The position numbers and the translations under genes were made by a program. This document shows positions 1-10,872 of a DNA stretch of 34,416 nucleotides, piece by piece; the first letter of the stretch is position 1; each line of letters begins with the position of its first letter. The notes beneath the pieces are model-generated. The model saw only the letters and a program-made list of their open reading frames with translations, ran no database searches and was not told the origin of the DNA. Origin of the DNA: Apostichopus parvimensis (lineage: Eukaryota; Echinodermata; Holothuroidea; Aspidochirotida; Stichopodidae). The DNA is taken from contig KN886639.1 of NCBI GenBank assembly GCA_000934455.1, positions 39,806-74,221 on the forward strand, read 5' to 3'.

Positions 1-339
1 TGGCGGAGCGTCCATACAGGGGGGGGGGGGCGAATGCCCACCCTGACGGACTCAAATGGACTGCTGGCGCCCTTTTCAGCTCTTTATCACTTTTTACTTA
101 TTTGCGATTATTGACTTTTTTATTGCGCTCTCATCAACATATAGACATTTGTCACATTTTGTTGGTGTAATTTGGCGATGACACCTATTTATTCTTCGTT
201 TATCTGCAAATTAGTCAGGCCCGGAAAGGATCATTTCCGGTGATCTAGGGAGTATCTTTACTCAAAAAAAGTTCTGTCCGCTACCGGCCCTACAGACTCG
301 TCTCATCCCTCCTGACCAATACCCATAGCTCCGCCACTT
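1..339 (-). mobile_element. hAT-type MITE, copy 1 (cut by window edge)
   Basis: This is the reverse orientation of the element seen complete at 14430-14816. It begins inside the terminal repeat (TGGCGGAGCG) and ends near 339 with GCTCCGCCACT, the last G being T here. The internal text (GACGGACTCAAATGG, GCGCCCTTTTCAGCTC, CAAAATGTGACAAATGTC on the other strand) matches copy 2 closely. It shares with copy 2 the internal junction that lacks the extra 200 bp of copy 3. Near the CAGTGGCGGAGCTAG end it is shorter than copy 2 by several tens of bases. It has no coding capacity. The left target duplication is outside the window. Confidence 0.85.
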
Positions 340-3300
340 CCCTGTCCTGGCGAGGTTGGGGTTGCATCTCGGCAGCCTCAGGGTGATTGTTGTTTTGAAC
401 ATCTGAAAAATAACAAAGTGGGAACAAGTACTCAACAATGCTCAACTATACATATGGTTACAGAATTAAACAATACTTTTCCTTTTGAAAACCATGGTTA
501 TGCAGAGACTATGTTAAAAATAGTACAAGTTTTCAAGTACTACCAAAGCATCCACATGGAATTTCTCCCCCTCATCCATTTAACACAAACATGAATTACC
601 ACCCACCCACTGAACCTACTAGCAGCCACAAAAGTATAGATATAGGAGACGCTGTCATTATCGCCCTCATCAAATAATATAAAGGAACACTTTTACCCAT
701 ATGACAGATGGTGGTTAAATTAAAAAATCAGAATGACCAATTAAAAAAAAGAACACATGATGGAAATGTTGATGAACTACATGAAGTGCATCGCACAGGG
801 AGCCATGTGTTGGTTGTTCATTTGTCCCTTTCGGTGTTCGTTGCTGTACCTTTTATACATTATATTTTATACGAACACCAGACATTTTAATGCTCTGTTT
901 CAAATGTAGAGTTTATTGCCGAAGATGCCACTTTTAAGACGTAATTGAGGTAATTATATGAATATTATATTTAAGCTTTGGCTCATGTTAGGATAGGGAA
1001 GTATTAGTGAGTTTGTGACCCACAATTCGTATTTTACTTCGTACAACATGGATCTAGTCTCAGCGTGGGTGAGCCTAAAGTGTGGGTAGGCCTAGGTTTC
1101 CGAATGCATAACGATGGTATTCAAGTTCAAATCGAGTAATTTCTAGTGCGTAGTTAAGTTTTATACTGTTAAAATATCTTATTATAAGTTCACATGCCTT
1201 GTTATTGTTGTATTCGAGGGCATCGTGTGTTCATTGTCTAGGCTAAGCGTGCCTTAAGGTGAATTGTTTAGTGTGTGTAATGTATTTCGTACTATATTCC
1301 GATAGAGCGCCCTCTCATAACAAACAAGATGGCTGCGTCTATATTATCGTTGAATACAGTATATGTGTGTGTAATAGGCAAGCCACTTGAGTGAGCTTGC
1401 GTAACATTATCTAATTATTCATTAGGGTATTTTCTTTCATTATTCACCACGTTATGTGTTAACCAGCACTGATTAAGATTAAATTCACCTCTGTTGAAAT
1501 TGGTTTTGGACAAAATGCCTCTCGCTGCTGTGGTAACCACAATCAGTTGTTCAACGATGTATACTACAATAAGTTACACGTTCTGTGTACGGGGAACTGG
1601 CTGAGATGAATTTGACTAGATTAATTGTGTTATTGTTTTATTAGTGTAATGCCCTGCCCAGAACTGGACAGAGAGATTGTAAGGCAGACGTGCCGTGATT
1701 TAAATGTCACAATCTCATTATTACTATTATGTGTTAAGTCTAGTGGTACTCCCAGATCTACCCTTGTTATTGTAGTTATTCAGACAGCATAGAAACCAGC
1801 CTAATTGGGTCACAGAGAGTAGGGTTAGTCTGGTACACAATTTAGTGACTTTATTTTTATGTTTTGTTTCTTTTTCATTATCTTTCAGGGAAACCACCTG
1901 AAGGTGCTGCACCGTCCTTTTTGTTTAAGTAGTCATTTAAAATAATCTCGAACATGCTATGTGAGAGAAGAAATAATAAACCACTTGGCCACCAGAACAA
2001 GCGGTGGTAGAAATTATCACTCTCTCCTGCCTATTTATTGCCTGCGTGTCCTCACATACAGTAACCAGCAATCAGCAGAAAATCAACAAACTGACGCTGA
2101 AGCTTTTGAGGATGTTGCTCTGTATGTGGAAGGAACAGTCATAGTGAAGGGGGGAAGTTTTGAAACTTTCAAAACTTATGGAACAATACATGGACCTATG
2201 ACGTCACACCTGTTTGCTCCAAGTTCACTTTTGGTACAAAAGGGGATAACTTTAACTGTCAATATCTCAAAAACTGTACATAGGAATTAAATATATTTAA
2301 CATATCAAAACGAATTTTGACCTGGACTATTCTTTTAAAGGTTTAATTGCTTCAAAATGTAGAAGGGACCATTCACAAGATCAGTTAGACATTTACCATT
2401 ACATTATACATTTGTTGTGGTATAAGTTGCATTGTCTTCCAATGATTTTGCAGTTCACCAGTATAGGTGTGCATCAATCAATTTTAAACAACGTTTATAG
2501 GAATTCAGCAGACTATCAAAAAGTTGATTCACTTGTGAGCGTGGTCATCGCAACTTTAGTCGAAACTTCAATCAGGATTGTACAATAGGGTGTCTTACTG
2601 ATGTGCAAACATGTTGTCACTGATGATGTTGCCTTTAATGCCACTGATTTTTTTCTAGCTTATATGCTAATTAGTTGTTCTGCTGATAAATCATGTTTTT
2701 TAAAGATAGATTGCAACTTAAGTATAATTTATCAATGCAATTTACCACTTTTTTTGTAATAGCAGGATCAAGGTATGTCAAGTTCCTCAAGTTGAGACAA
2801 AAAAAATAGCAAAATTGATGATTTTTTATTCAAACAATGGCTCAAATTGTCCAATTATTTCCTACATTTTTTAAATATGCCTTGATGCTGCGTCAAACAC
2901 ATGCTTCAATTTGTATGTTATAACTGTTTTTTATGTAAATACACCTTGACGTTTTCCAGAAAGTGTTTGTTGGGGAGGGGGGAGGTTGGGGGGTACAAAT
3001 TCAAGGTAGGAAACAGATCCAAAATTTTAATCATTATTAAATTGTGACCATGATAATCTTACCAAGTTTCAATGCCTTTTGAAAAATTGTATATGGAACT
3101 GTTGACCAAATTTTGTTTCGGTCTCATAAAATGGATATTAACAATTCTCAGGGGGTTCTGACCCCCTTTGGATCTTCTCTGTGATGGTGTATTTATATTT
3201 ACAAAGGAATGAACTCATTAAGAGAACTATAGAGTCAATGTATTTAATTGTTTAACAGATCTCAGTATTCCCCCTCACAGATTGAGTTTAACAAGAAACT

Positions 3301-3850
3301 ACATGAAACATGTTTGTACAAAACATAGCACAAGTCTTATTGGTGGCATCTGTTAATATGCAACACAGCTCATTTCAGGTTTCACATAAGAATACTTCTA
3401 AACACTTTTACTTCTTCAAAAAACTATTTTGTTATATTTCATATCATTTAATATATTTCATTTCAAGTCAAGGCTGTGGATGAATATTTTTTTTGCAAAG
3501 AAATAAAATGCGTTTGTTTTCAAAATATCCATGAATATAAATGTATTTCCAAAAGTTAGGTATCCCTTTCTATCCTGACCTTCGACCTCTGCACTTTCTG
3601 TCCATGTTCTGGTCATTCGTATATTTCATTGTCTGCAGTTATCATAAACATTGCTTGAACTTTGATTTTTCAGTAAAAAATAAATATATAACTACTATAT
3701 GGCATTACAGTGTGTGGATTTGTCTCCTCCAAATCCTTTGATTTCTCAAAAAGTAACTCGTTTTTCACTGGACAACAAGTGAAAACATATTGTTCAGACC
3801 TGTGTTCCTCAACCATACCCAACATCAAGCCTTAGTGACTAAAGAGTGCA
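340..3850. other. AT-rich stretch with no supported gene
   Basis: I find no exon here that I would defend. Two weak hints exist. A good-context ATG at 1329 (AACAAGATGGCTGCG) opens only 21 codons. An open frame at 1961-2290 follows a pyrimidine-rich acceptor-like site (TTATCTTTCAG, about 1889), but its second half reads like decayed intergenic repeat. Around 2970-3170 is a G-rich run followed by text typical of old interspersed repeats. No terminal inverted repeats were recognised. Confidence 0.5.
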
Positions 3851-4980
3851 ACCGATGTCAATTTTTGAGCATATATGTTGGGGGTTCGGCCCACTGACTA
3901 CCACCCTTTCAGCAGCCGGCTCTCCTTGCCCTTCCTACCCAACATCCCCCTATCCAAGGCCATCCATGTCACCCCAAAAAAAACACATTTTGACCCATAC
4001 TTGACCATTGGTGACCTTGAATCACACCACAGTTATTTTGAAAAAATGTGCCCCTACCTCATTCACTACTTGTCCCAATATATCAGCCATATCAGACTTG
4101 TGACTAGAAGTTGTTGCAAAACTTAGCATAAGTTGGCAGTTTTATGCACATTTAGAAGCAACCTTGAATGACCTGATGGTTTTAATCAAAAACGTGCACT
4201 CTGTCCTAAAATTGTTATTTGCTCCAATGAACACACCCAATGTTATTGCTAAAAAGGTATCAAAACCAACATTTGACCCCTCATAACTTAAGAACCTGGT
4301 GTCCGATTGAAGCGGGAGTTGGTTTCCTCTATAAAGCGTGCACAGAGCTCTATCTTATATCAAAATAGTGACAAACTTTTTTCTTTGCCCCATATCTCCT
4401 AAAATAAGCATATTTTTCAAGATTTGACCTTTTGACCTCATAGTAAGATGAAGTTTGACACACTGATTTAAAAGCAACATGACAAGGCTGTAAGACTATC
4501 CTAACCACATGAGCTTACTAAAACCAAACAAAACCTTGACCTCTTATAACTTTGCACAGGAACATCGCACAGGGGTTAACCCATGGACAATATTGATCAG
4601 AAGGTACCTTTGAGATCCAAAAAACTAATACAGGTCACCGGAGGTCAATGGTCACCTAGATGCGAATCGACTATTGGATTACAATAGCTTAACTCCCAAA
4701 ACCTTGACGGACAATTGGTTCTCGGGTTATTGCAAAAATACTACCTAATTGACCTTTGTTGACCTTGGATCACATGACTGTTATGTTTGGAAACGATCCC
4801 TTACCCCTTTCACAGCCTGTCTCAAAATATTAACTCCATCAGACATTTGCTCTGGGAGTTGTTGTATTTTTAATATTTTGCATTTTTCGACCCTAACTGA
4901 CCTTTGGAGACCTTTGCGGGCACCAAAAACAATAGGGAACTCCACCCACCAAGTTTGGTCATGATACATCATCATTTCCT
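3851..4980. repeat. Degenerate 'tgacctt'-rich repeat tract
   Basis: The pentamer GACCT with variants of TTTGACCT, CCTTGACC and TTGACCTTGGATCACA recurs irregularly (around 3990, 4015, 4270, 4427, 4435, 4533, 4750, 4763, 4888 and 4905), often followed by CATAACTT. CCTTGAATCACAC near 4013 and CCTTGGATCACATGACTG near 4763 are clear diverged copies of one unit. Related text occurs near 10230. No reading frame is conserved between the copies, so the open frames here are treated as chance. The family is not identified; an old interspersed or tandem repeat is the simplest reading. Confidence 0.5.
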
Positions 4981-5000
4981 TATTGAGATATCGTGTACAC

Positions 5001-5240
5001 CAGCCAAGCGTCACACACACACACACACACATGTTTGTATTACATTCAGACCGAGGACCCCATTGTATTTTCCATTGTTCAAATCCACGTACCCTAACCT
5101 TAACAATACCCCATACAATAGAATTCTTCCGAGGACGTGGTGATTCTTTAGAAATCACAACCAAGGACCTGGAATTCTTTTGTTCAAGTCCTCGGTCAGA
5201 TAGAAAAACAAACGCACACACGCGTACATACACAATTACC
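5001..5240. repeat. Foldback repeat with (CA)n edge and CCGAGGAC arms
   Basis: A (CA)n run at about 5011-5030 is followed by TTTGTATTACATTCAGACC then GAGGACC. The right side holds GTCCTCGGTCAGATAG then AAAACAAACGCACACAC, so the two ends form an imperfect inverted repeat. Nested inside are a second CCGAGGACG and a hairpin built of GTGGTGATT and AAATCACAAC. The overlapping open frames on both strands are shadows of this repeat. Small foldback or MITE-like element; family not identified and no target duplication recognised. Confidence 0.55.
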
Positions 5241-5343
5241 ATTGCATAGTTTCCTTGAGCCTTAGGGCAAGGAATAAAAAAACCAATATAGTAGGTCCCT
5301 TTGGGCTATTTTTGGATGGATAACCTCTCAGGCTAACTTCCAT

Positions 5344-5935
5344 TAGTTTTGATTTTGATTTATTTGTTTTATCACGTGAATATATACAATGTGATAGGAA
5401 GTCCTCTAAAAAAAACTTCAGATGGCTTAACAAAGTAGAGGACTCCCTGTAAAGAAAAGAAAAAAGAAAACTAAATGTATAAGAAAATATGAACATGTTC
5501 AATTAATAAGATGCAATAATTTTTTCAATAAAGTATCTTCTGAATGATTTTGCAGAGGGTTTATTTGTAATATCGTCTGATAGAGAATTCCATGTTTTGA
5601 TTGTATGTGCCCTTAGTGATAACATCCCCATTGTAGAATTATACCTGTTATAATGTGCACTGCCTAAAAATCTGGTATTGTAATGATGTATATCACTGTT
5701 ACTTATTAAGTAGTCATTAAAAGCATTTGGTAACAGTCCATTCCATGCCTTATAAGCAAATGTAGCAAGATTAACCCTAATAATGTCATCAGTTTTTAAA
5801 CAACTTAGAATGCTTAAAAAGAGGATTTGTGTGGTCCCGTGGTTTGGCATGTGTTATATGGCGGACTGCTCTGGATTGTTGTGTGATACCTAAAGATGTC
5901 CAATGGTTACATCCTCTGAATCTTAATTTTACCCC
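5344..5935 (-). mobile_element. 3' end of a non-LTR retrotransposon (LINE), decayed
   Basis: The minus-strand frame from about 5850 down to the stop at 5503 has the pattern typical of the C-terminal end of Jockey/CR1-like LINE reverse transcriptase proteins: RVNLATFAYKAWNGLLP, then SDIHHYNTR, then SLRAHTIKTWNSLSDDI, then SFRRYFIEKIIASY. Just upstream, another frame reads QSRAVRHITHAKPRDHTNP and PLFKHSKLFK, which is the expected preceding segment. The two frames are offset by one base at an A run near 5800, so the ORF carries a frameshift. The catalytic palm (YADD region) is absent, so this is a 5'-truncated copy. The 3' UTR ends in an A-rich tail (ATAAAACAAATAAATCAAAA on the minus strand) at about 5344. 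The upstream limit is approximate. Confidence 0.85.
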
Positions 5936-7006
5936 TATTATGTACAAAGATTAGGCATTGAATAAAATGTGAAATTTACTGTGGAGATTGATGTGTGATT
6001 AATGTTAAGAAATGGACATGTTTAAAATCATTGCATTTATACTGCATTGCATTATAACACAAATGGTAATGTATACTGCAAGTCATACTGTGTGGAAAGA
6101 AGAACCATTTTACACAGTGGGCTTTTAATACCAGCTTGATTGTGTGTGACAGTGTAGAATACTCCCATGTAAACAAAGCTGTCCTTATGATGCTGATAGA
6201 ATTTCTTGTTCATTGTGTTGTGCCATTGATGCTCATTCAATCATGGAGGTTTTACCTCCATGATTCAATCAAGACAAGTCTGACTATACAGAATCAATGA
6301 AAGAACTGGTTAGTCATTTATAGCATACAATGGGTATAAATCCTGAGAACTTACTAACTGTGGGTCACCCATTCACCAAAGGTTCCTTTATTCATGGAAG
6401 TAGATGAGTAAGGTGGTTTATTATACAGCAGTATAAAGACACTTTCCTGTTGATTCCCCAAGTTTGAGTACTAACCACAAATAAATTACTTACTGTGGAG
6501 TCATTCATATTACAGTAGGAATCAAACACCTGATTACTTCTACTGTAAGATTTTAAGGTTCAATGAGCAGATATAAGGATCTGTTCACGTTAAAGCGCCC
6601 AATTTGGTTGCCAGAGGTAGCAAATTTTCAAATTACAGTAAAGAACTTTCTATTCTAAGTAAATAACATAACTTATATCTGCAATTTATGAATCAGAATT
6701 GTCCAGACCTAAAGCAGCATTTTGCGTTTGGTCGCCGTTTTCTACTTTTTTGACACGTCCATCAAGTTTTTTCATATCAACCTCAAAACAGCAAACTAAG
6801 ATATTAGTCAAGTTTTTCCCTGCCAACAATGTTAATTGGCGAGTAATTAAGAATATTTGCAGATAATGAGAAAAGTGTCCACGACAAATTCCACATTTAA
6901 AATTAATCGCATACAGTTCCCCCAAACCCACTAGTTTGAATTCAACCAATCAGAGATGCAGGATTAGTTATGAGCCATTGCTAAAAATAGATTCAAGACT
7001 TTGCGT
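5936..7006. other. No supported gene; one hairpin
   Basis: Apart from the hairpin at 6235-6269 I see no gene, terminal repeats or tandem array. The open frames here have no splice context or recognisable motif. Confidence 0.5.
6235..6269. repeat. Hairpin, 16-bp arms, 3-nt loop
   Basis: ATTCAATCATGGAGGT is followed by TTT and then ACCTCCATGATTCAAT; 15 of 16 arm positions pair. GGAGGTAAAACC recurs near 10449 outside a hairpin. No target duplication was found, so it may be either a remnant of a foldback element or a chance local inverted duplication. Confidence 0.7.
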
Positions 7007-7047
7007 TGGTACAACCAGGGAGTTGTTATGGAACTCCCTGGTACAAC
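7007..7047. mobile_element. Palindromic micro-insert A with 8-9-bp target duplication
   Basis: The direct repeat TGGTACAAC (7007-7015 and 7039-7047) brackets a short palindrome, CAGGGAGTT then GTTATGG then AACTCCC. Removing one repeat plus the palindrome would restore a simple uninterrupted target. The insert is 23 bp with a 9-bp duplication, or 24 bp with an 8-bp one. It begins with the same 15 bases (CAGGGAGTTGTTATG) as micro-insert B 600 bp away. An 8-bp duplication and CAGGG ends suggest hAT-type transposition, but that is an inference. Confidence 0.75.
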
Positions 7048-7610
7048 TGCCATATAGACTGTACACAAATCAAGCATGGTGTTATATTACGTATTGGTCA
7101 ATGACGTTCGTAGTGTTTAAATATTCATATTATGGGCGAGGTTTATTGGGATCCCAACGGAAAGTATCTTGGAGAAAAACAAAGTTGAATTTTGCACATT
7201 TTTCGACTTTTATGCCACCATTTGAAGTAAGATTTAAATAGATAAGCTAGTTATGTATGTCGTTATGGCATAGTGGAGCCAGTGAGGTTGAGAAAAATCA
7301 TAGAAAAGGACCCAAAATGCTGATTTAAAGGGTTTACACAATGAATCCGAAAGAAGCATCACTTGATGGTACATAAATGCTGTGTGCAAATCATCCCTAT
7401 GGCAACAAGACTCCATCACATCTAGAGCTTGTGCAAGTGCCTATAGACTGAACTCGACTCCCAGTAGTGTAATCAATGTAGACAGATACTGATCTACATG
7501 ATACAGTACTATACACACAGTATGTACAAAATACACACACTGATTTACAGTACTGTATGTAGCCGATTACACTGTTCAGTTCATCGCTAGCTAGCTTGCC
7601 GAGTCGTAAC

Positions 7611-7653
7611 GCTCTTACAGGGAGTTGTTATGTAACAACTCCCTGCTCTTACA
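7611..7653. mobile_element. Palindromic micro-insert B with 8-9-bp target duplication
   Basis: The direct repeat GCTCTTACA (7611-7619 and 7645-7653) brackets GGGAGTTGTTA, TG, TAACAACTCCCT. Counting the shared edge base, the palindrome is AGGGAGTTGTTA/TG/TAACAACTCCCT, 26 bp with perfect 12-bp arms. The target duplication differs in sequence from that of micro-insert A, so these are independent insertions and not a segmental copy. There is no room for anything but terminal repeats. Confidence 0.8.
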
Positions 7654-7746
7654 TACACAGCCGTAATTAACTTCATTATTATACTTATACACAAATATCT
7701 TGGTCTACTAGCATATAGGGCCGGGGCATAGTCTACTCGAAATACA

Positions 7747-7895
7747 CATCAAAATTGTTTCTAGCTCTACAAAGCAACGTAGGAGAAGGAATTGAAACAA
7801 AACGGCAAATCTCTCTGGTAGATTCTTTCGAAAACTGGAAAATGCTGAAAGAGGTCGGTGGTAAAAATCCCACAGTCGAAGTAGCATAGGCCTAG
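7747..7895 (+). other. Possible non-coding first exon of the BEN-domain gene
   Basis: A strong donor (CCTAG then GTAAGTC) ends at 7895. The sequence before it holds only a 16-codon upstream frame (ATG at 7842, TAG at 7887-7889), so as an exon it would be 5' UTR. The next recognised exon starts at 8713 and has an ATG in good context (AGTATGA) at 8718, which fits a leader exon spliced onto the coding start. The 5' boundary is not visible; the start given is arbitrary. There is no TATA box I would defend. Confidence 0.25.
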
Positions 7896-8712
7896 GTAAG
7901 TCAAATAACTTTCATTACCGATTCAACTACGGTAAGGCTGTTGATGGCCTAGCTAGCTACAAGCACTGTGGGCTAGGCCTGTAATGTTAGTTAGGCCTTA
8001 CAAGTTACATTCAGGTAATCTTAGTTAGTGTCAGGACACATGGTAAAAGTATCTGTAATACCAAGACTATAGCCAAAGGGCTTGGCCTGAATATCTGATA
8101 TGTGCCTAGTCTAGTTGTATAGTCTAGACAATCATGAATTGCAGCAGAGTAGGATAGGAATAAAGTACTACTAGGCTACTCCTTACCAACCTAATTTTGT
8201 GCAGCTATAGGGAATCAATTTAACTGTTACTGCGCAAATTTTTTATCTAAAGCTTTCAAATGACTTGCGTGTCTATAACTTCTTACCTGCAAAAATTTCT
8301 TCCAAAATGATATCTGTGTTCAAAAAGAGCTATTTTATTAGTGCAGCTAACATCACTGTTAGCCTTACATTCCAACAAATGGCAAAGAGACCTTATTTCG
8401 TTCATGGTATTTTGCATCCTCCAAAAATCCACAAGAACATTAATAAATTGATGTCGGCCTACTCATTTTGAAGGAAAACGATGCAGGTACTGTACATGTG
8501 ATTAAAGATATGCATTCCTCGCTAGGAGCAAACATTTAGGTGCAAATTTAGGAAACATTGTCTAGTAGTCTGTAGGATACTAAGGACAGGCCTAACTAGT
8601 ATTACTAACCTGACTTCTTTTTTATTTCCTTCTGATTGATGTATAATTGACTCATGAAAATTCAGAAATTATGATTGATATATATTTGACACATTGCTTG
8701 CTGAAAATGCAG

Positions 8713-8960
8713 GAAGTATGACCAAACTAAATGCAGCACTACTACTCAACCTTAGATTGAAGCACCTACTGTACAAAACTAATGGAAAAATAGATGGCAT
8801 TTTCTTGCCTTCTCCTACTCCCCAGGCAACTAACACTCGAAAATCAGAAAAAAGAAGTCCCAACAAAACAATGTTCCAAAAAATAGAAATTTTGGTGGTT
8901 AACTCCCAGCATATGATTCTGCCTATAAGTGTAGCTTTTGAAATAATTAGTAAGCAACAA
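8713..8960 (+). CDS. BEN-domain gene, candidate first coding exon
   Basis: The acceptor is GAAAATGCAG before 8713 and the donor is a strong GTAAGTTT at 8961. The frame is open across the exon and, from the ATG at 8718 (A at -3), gives 81 codons starting MTKLNAALLLNLRLKHLLYK. It continues through a Ser/Thr/Pro and Lys/Arg-rich segment (RKSEKRSPNK) and ends FEIISKQQ. It ends in phase 0, exactly what the exon at 14317 needs, so the joined protein reads ISKQQEELKKANIQVKG, a short coiled-coil-like stretch. BEN proteins of the BEND5/BEND6/Insensitive type also place a coiled coil before the BEN domain. The N-terminal sequence itself is not a domain I recognise. The acceptor has a weak pyrimidine tract, and a different upstream first exon is possible. 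Confidence comes mainly from phase and splice-site agreement. Confidence 0.5.
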
Positions 8961-10833
8961 GTAAGTTTTTAGCAGAATTTTTGCAATTTTTTAAGCAAAC
9001 TTAAAAAGCGTTCATAATGGTGAAGAATAAGTATCTGATTGCAAATGGTTAGGTTAATATATTACTATGGACATTATAGAATAATTGAACATACTGTACA
9101 AGTGCATGAATTTAGGACAGTTGACGATACTATAACTAACCTGGTTGAAAGGCCAACTGAACTAATTTCCTGTTTGTCCTATGCATGCATTGCAAGGTAG
9201 GTATAGGCTGTACTTCAACCACATTCATTTCCAATTTTCCTTTATAGATCTAGTTGTTTTGCTTCACTTGGTATGAAGCTAGGCTAAGCTTCATTCTAAG
9301 GTCAGTGAAACCCAACATAGAAAGTCACATTCTGTTTTGGTAATTTATTTAGTCTGCGCTATATAGCCTATGGTATGCAACATTGTTGGTGCCATGTGTT
9401 CGTCAGCATTTACTTTTTGTTTTTGTTTTCAGTAGATCTATGCTTCAAAGATGCAACTTCTCATAAAATCTATCAATGCTATGCATAATTTCCAATGGAA
9501 AAAATTATACTTGGCCAATTTGAATCCACCAAGTTCTGTACTATTCACTGTTTACTGTTACTGAGGCATGCACTGTTACAACAAGAGGTGAAGGAGGATT
9601 AGATTTGGTCTATTTGCGTGGAATACCCTTCTGTCATTCTTGTAATCTTTGTTAGTAATACATAGTGTATTCAAATCCAGCTTTTGCCCTTCATCTCGAC
9701 TTCACCTTATACAACATCTGCGCTGAGAGCATTGTCAGGAAGTCATCCTACATATAAACTAATAGGGGCACTCTTTTCCCTTCTCCCTCCCCACCCCCAC
9801 CCTTGCTGGCTTTGCCACTGCAAAGATGTGATACAACATATGTCTGATTCCTGAATTGTTTATTCCATATGGTACATTAAGGTAAAATGAAAAATTCCCA
9901 TAATTTATGAGAGAGAAGTTCTTCCAGATAGCATACACCTCCATTATTTTGCGTGTATTCAGATGTGATCGAGACGAGCTCGCATCTGTTTCTAGATCAG
10001 TGATTCATAGTCTATGAAAGTATGCTGCATATTGCCAAGTCAAGATCAAGATGAAAATAATTAATGTATACATTATATTGTGATTTTTTTTTCTTTCTTA
10101 TTTATTTTTGTTTCAAATTTTTGCTATAAATTAATTATATTTATAATTTTCAGTGATATGAAACTCTCAAATTGGGAGGCCTAAGATAATTTTCTCCATT
10201 TTGATCATCACATTTTGTTAGAGGTTCAAGTTGACCTTTGACTTCAACACCATATTCAATTTCGAAACCGCAAAGCAACGCCAGCTCACTGTTTGCACAG
10301 CGTAAGCATTGTTTGGCATAGTTTTATACAATCACTCTGACACAAATAAATTGATTTACAAAATAATTTTTGTAAATTTCTAAGCAACTTTCAACTGTAA
10401 CTCACCCGAGAAGGTCTATGAACCCCCACCATCGGCCTACCTGTTATTCCTTAAACTTGGAGGTAAAACCGTTCACTAATGTTAATTGTTAGGTCACTAG
10501 AAATGCGTATTATGGTTATTTTAACACTACGCAGTACGTGTAACTGTTGGCTGTCGTTTTTCAATACACAAGTGCAATTACAGTGAGTAGCCTAGGCTTC
10601 TACTGGGTACTCGGCGCATTCCCGACACTAAACTGTATTCTAAACACCAATTAACATTGTATTATGTGTGTATTGGGCTAGATTGAACAGTGGCACATAA
10701 TCTTCTAATTTATTTCCAAACAAATGCTGGGACTAAGTCTCAATAGTTAATGTGATGTCTACACTCATTTGGTAAAGATTTCCTGTAATTTCCCATGTCA
10801 ATCTAAATTGGTAGGCTATGTGATATTGAATAA

Positions 10834-10872
10834 GGGAAGGCTCGCAAATTTAACCGGCGATGATCGAAGGCC
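10834..10872 (+). repeat. Left terminal inverted repeat of the Harbinger-like element
   Basis: This 39-bp arm pairs with 13738-13776; the single mismatch is C versus G after AAATTTAA. Confidence 0.85.

Noticed and set aside
1329..1394. ATG in strong context (AAGATGGCTGCG) as a gene start
   Set aside because: Opens 21 codons only and no convincing donor or next exon in compatible phase was found.
1961..2290. 109-codon plus-strand frame behind an acceptor-like site
   Set aside because: No recognisable domain, no donor or partner exon, and the second half reads like decayed repeat sequence.
3875..5249. Several open frames on both strands
   Set aside because: They overlay the tgacctt-rich tract and the CCGAGGAC foldback; no frame is conserved between repeat copies.
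8265..8471. 68-codon frame before the first BEN-gene exon
   Set aside because: No motif; the donor-like GATGCAG|GTACTG after it lies in a different frame that is closed by stops just upstream.
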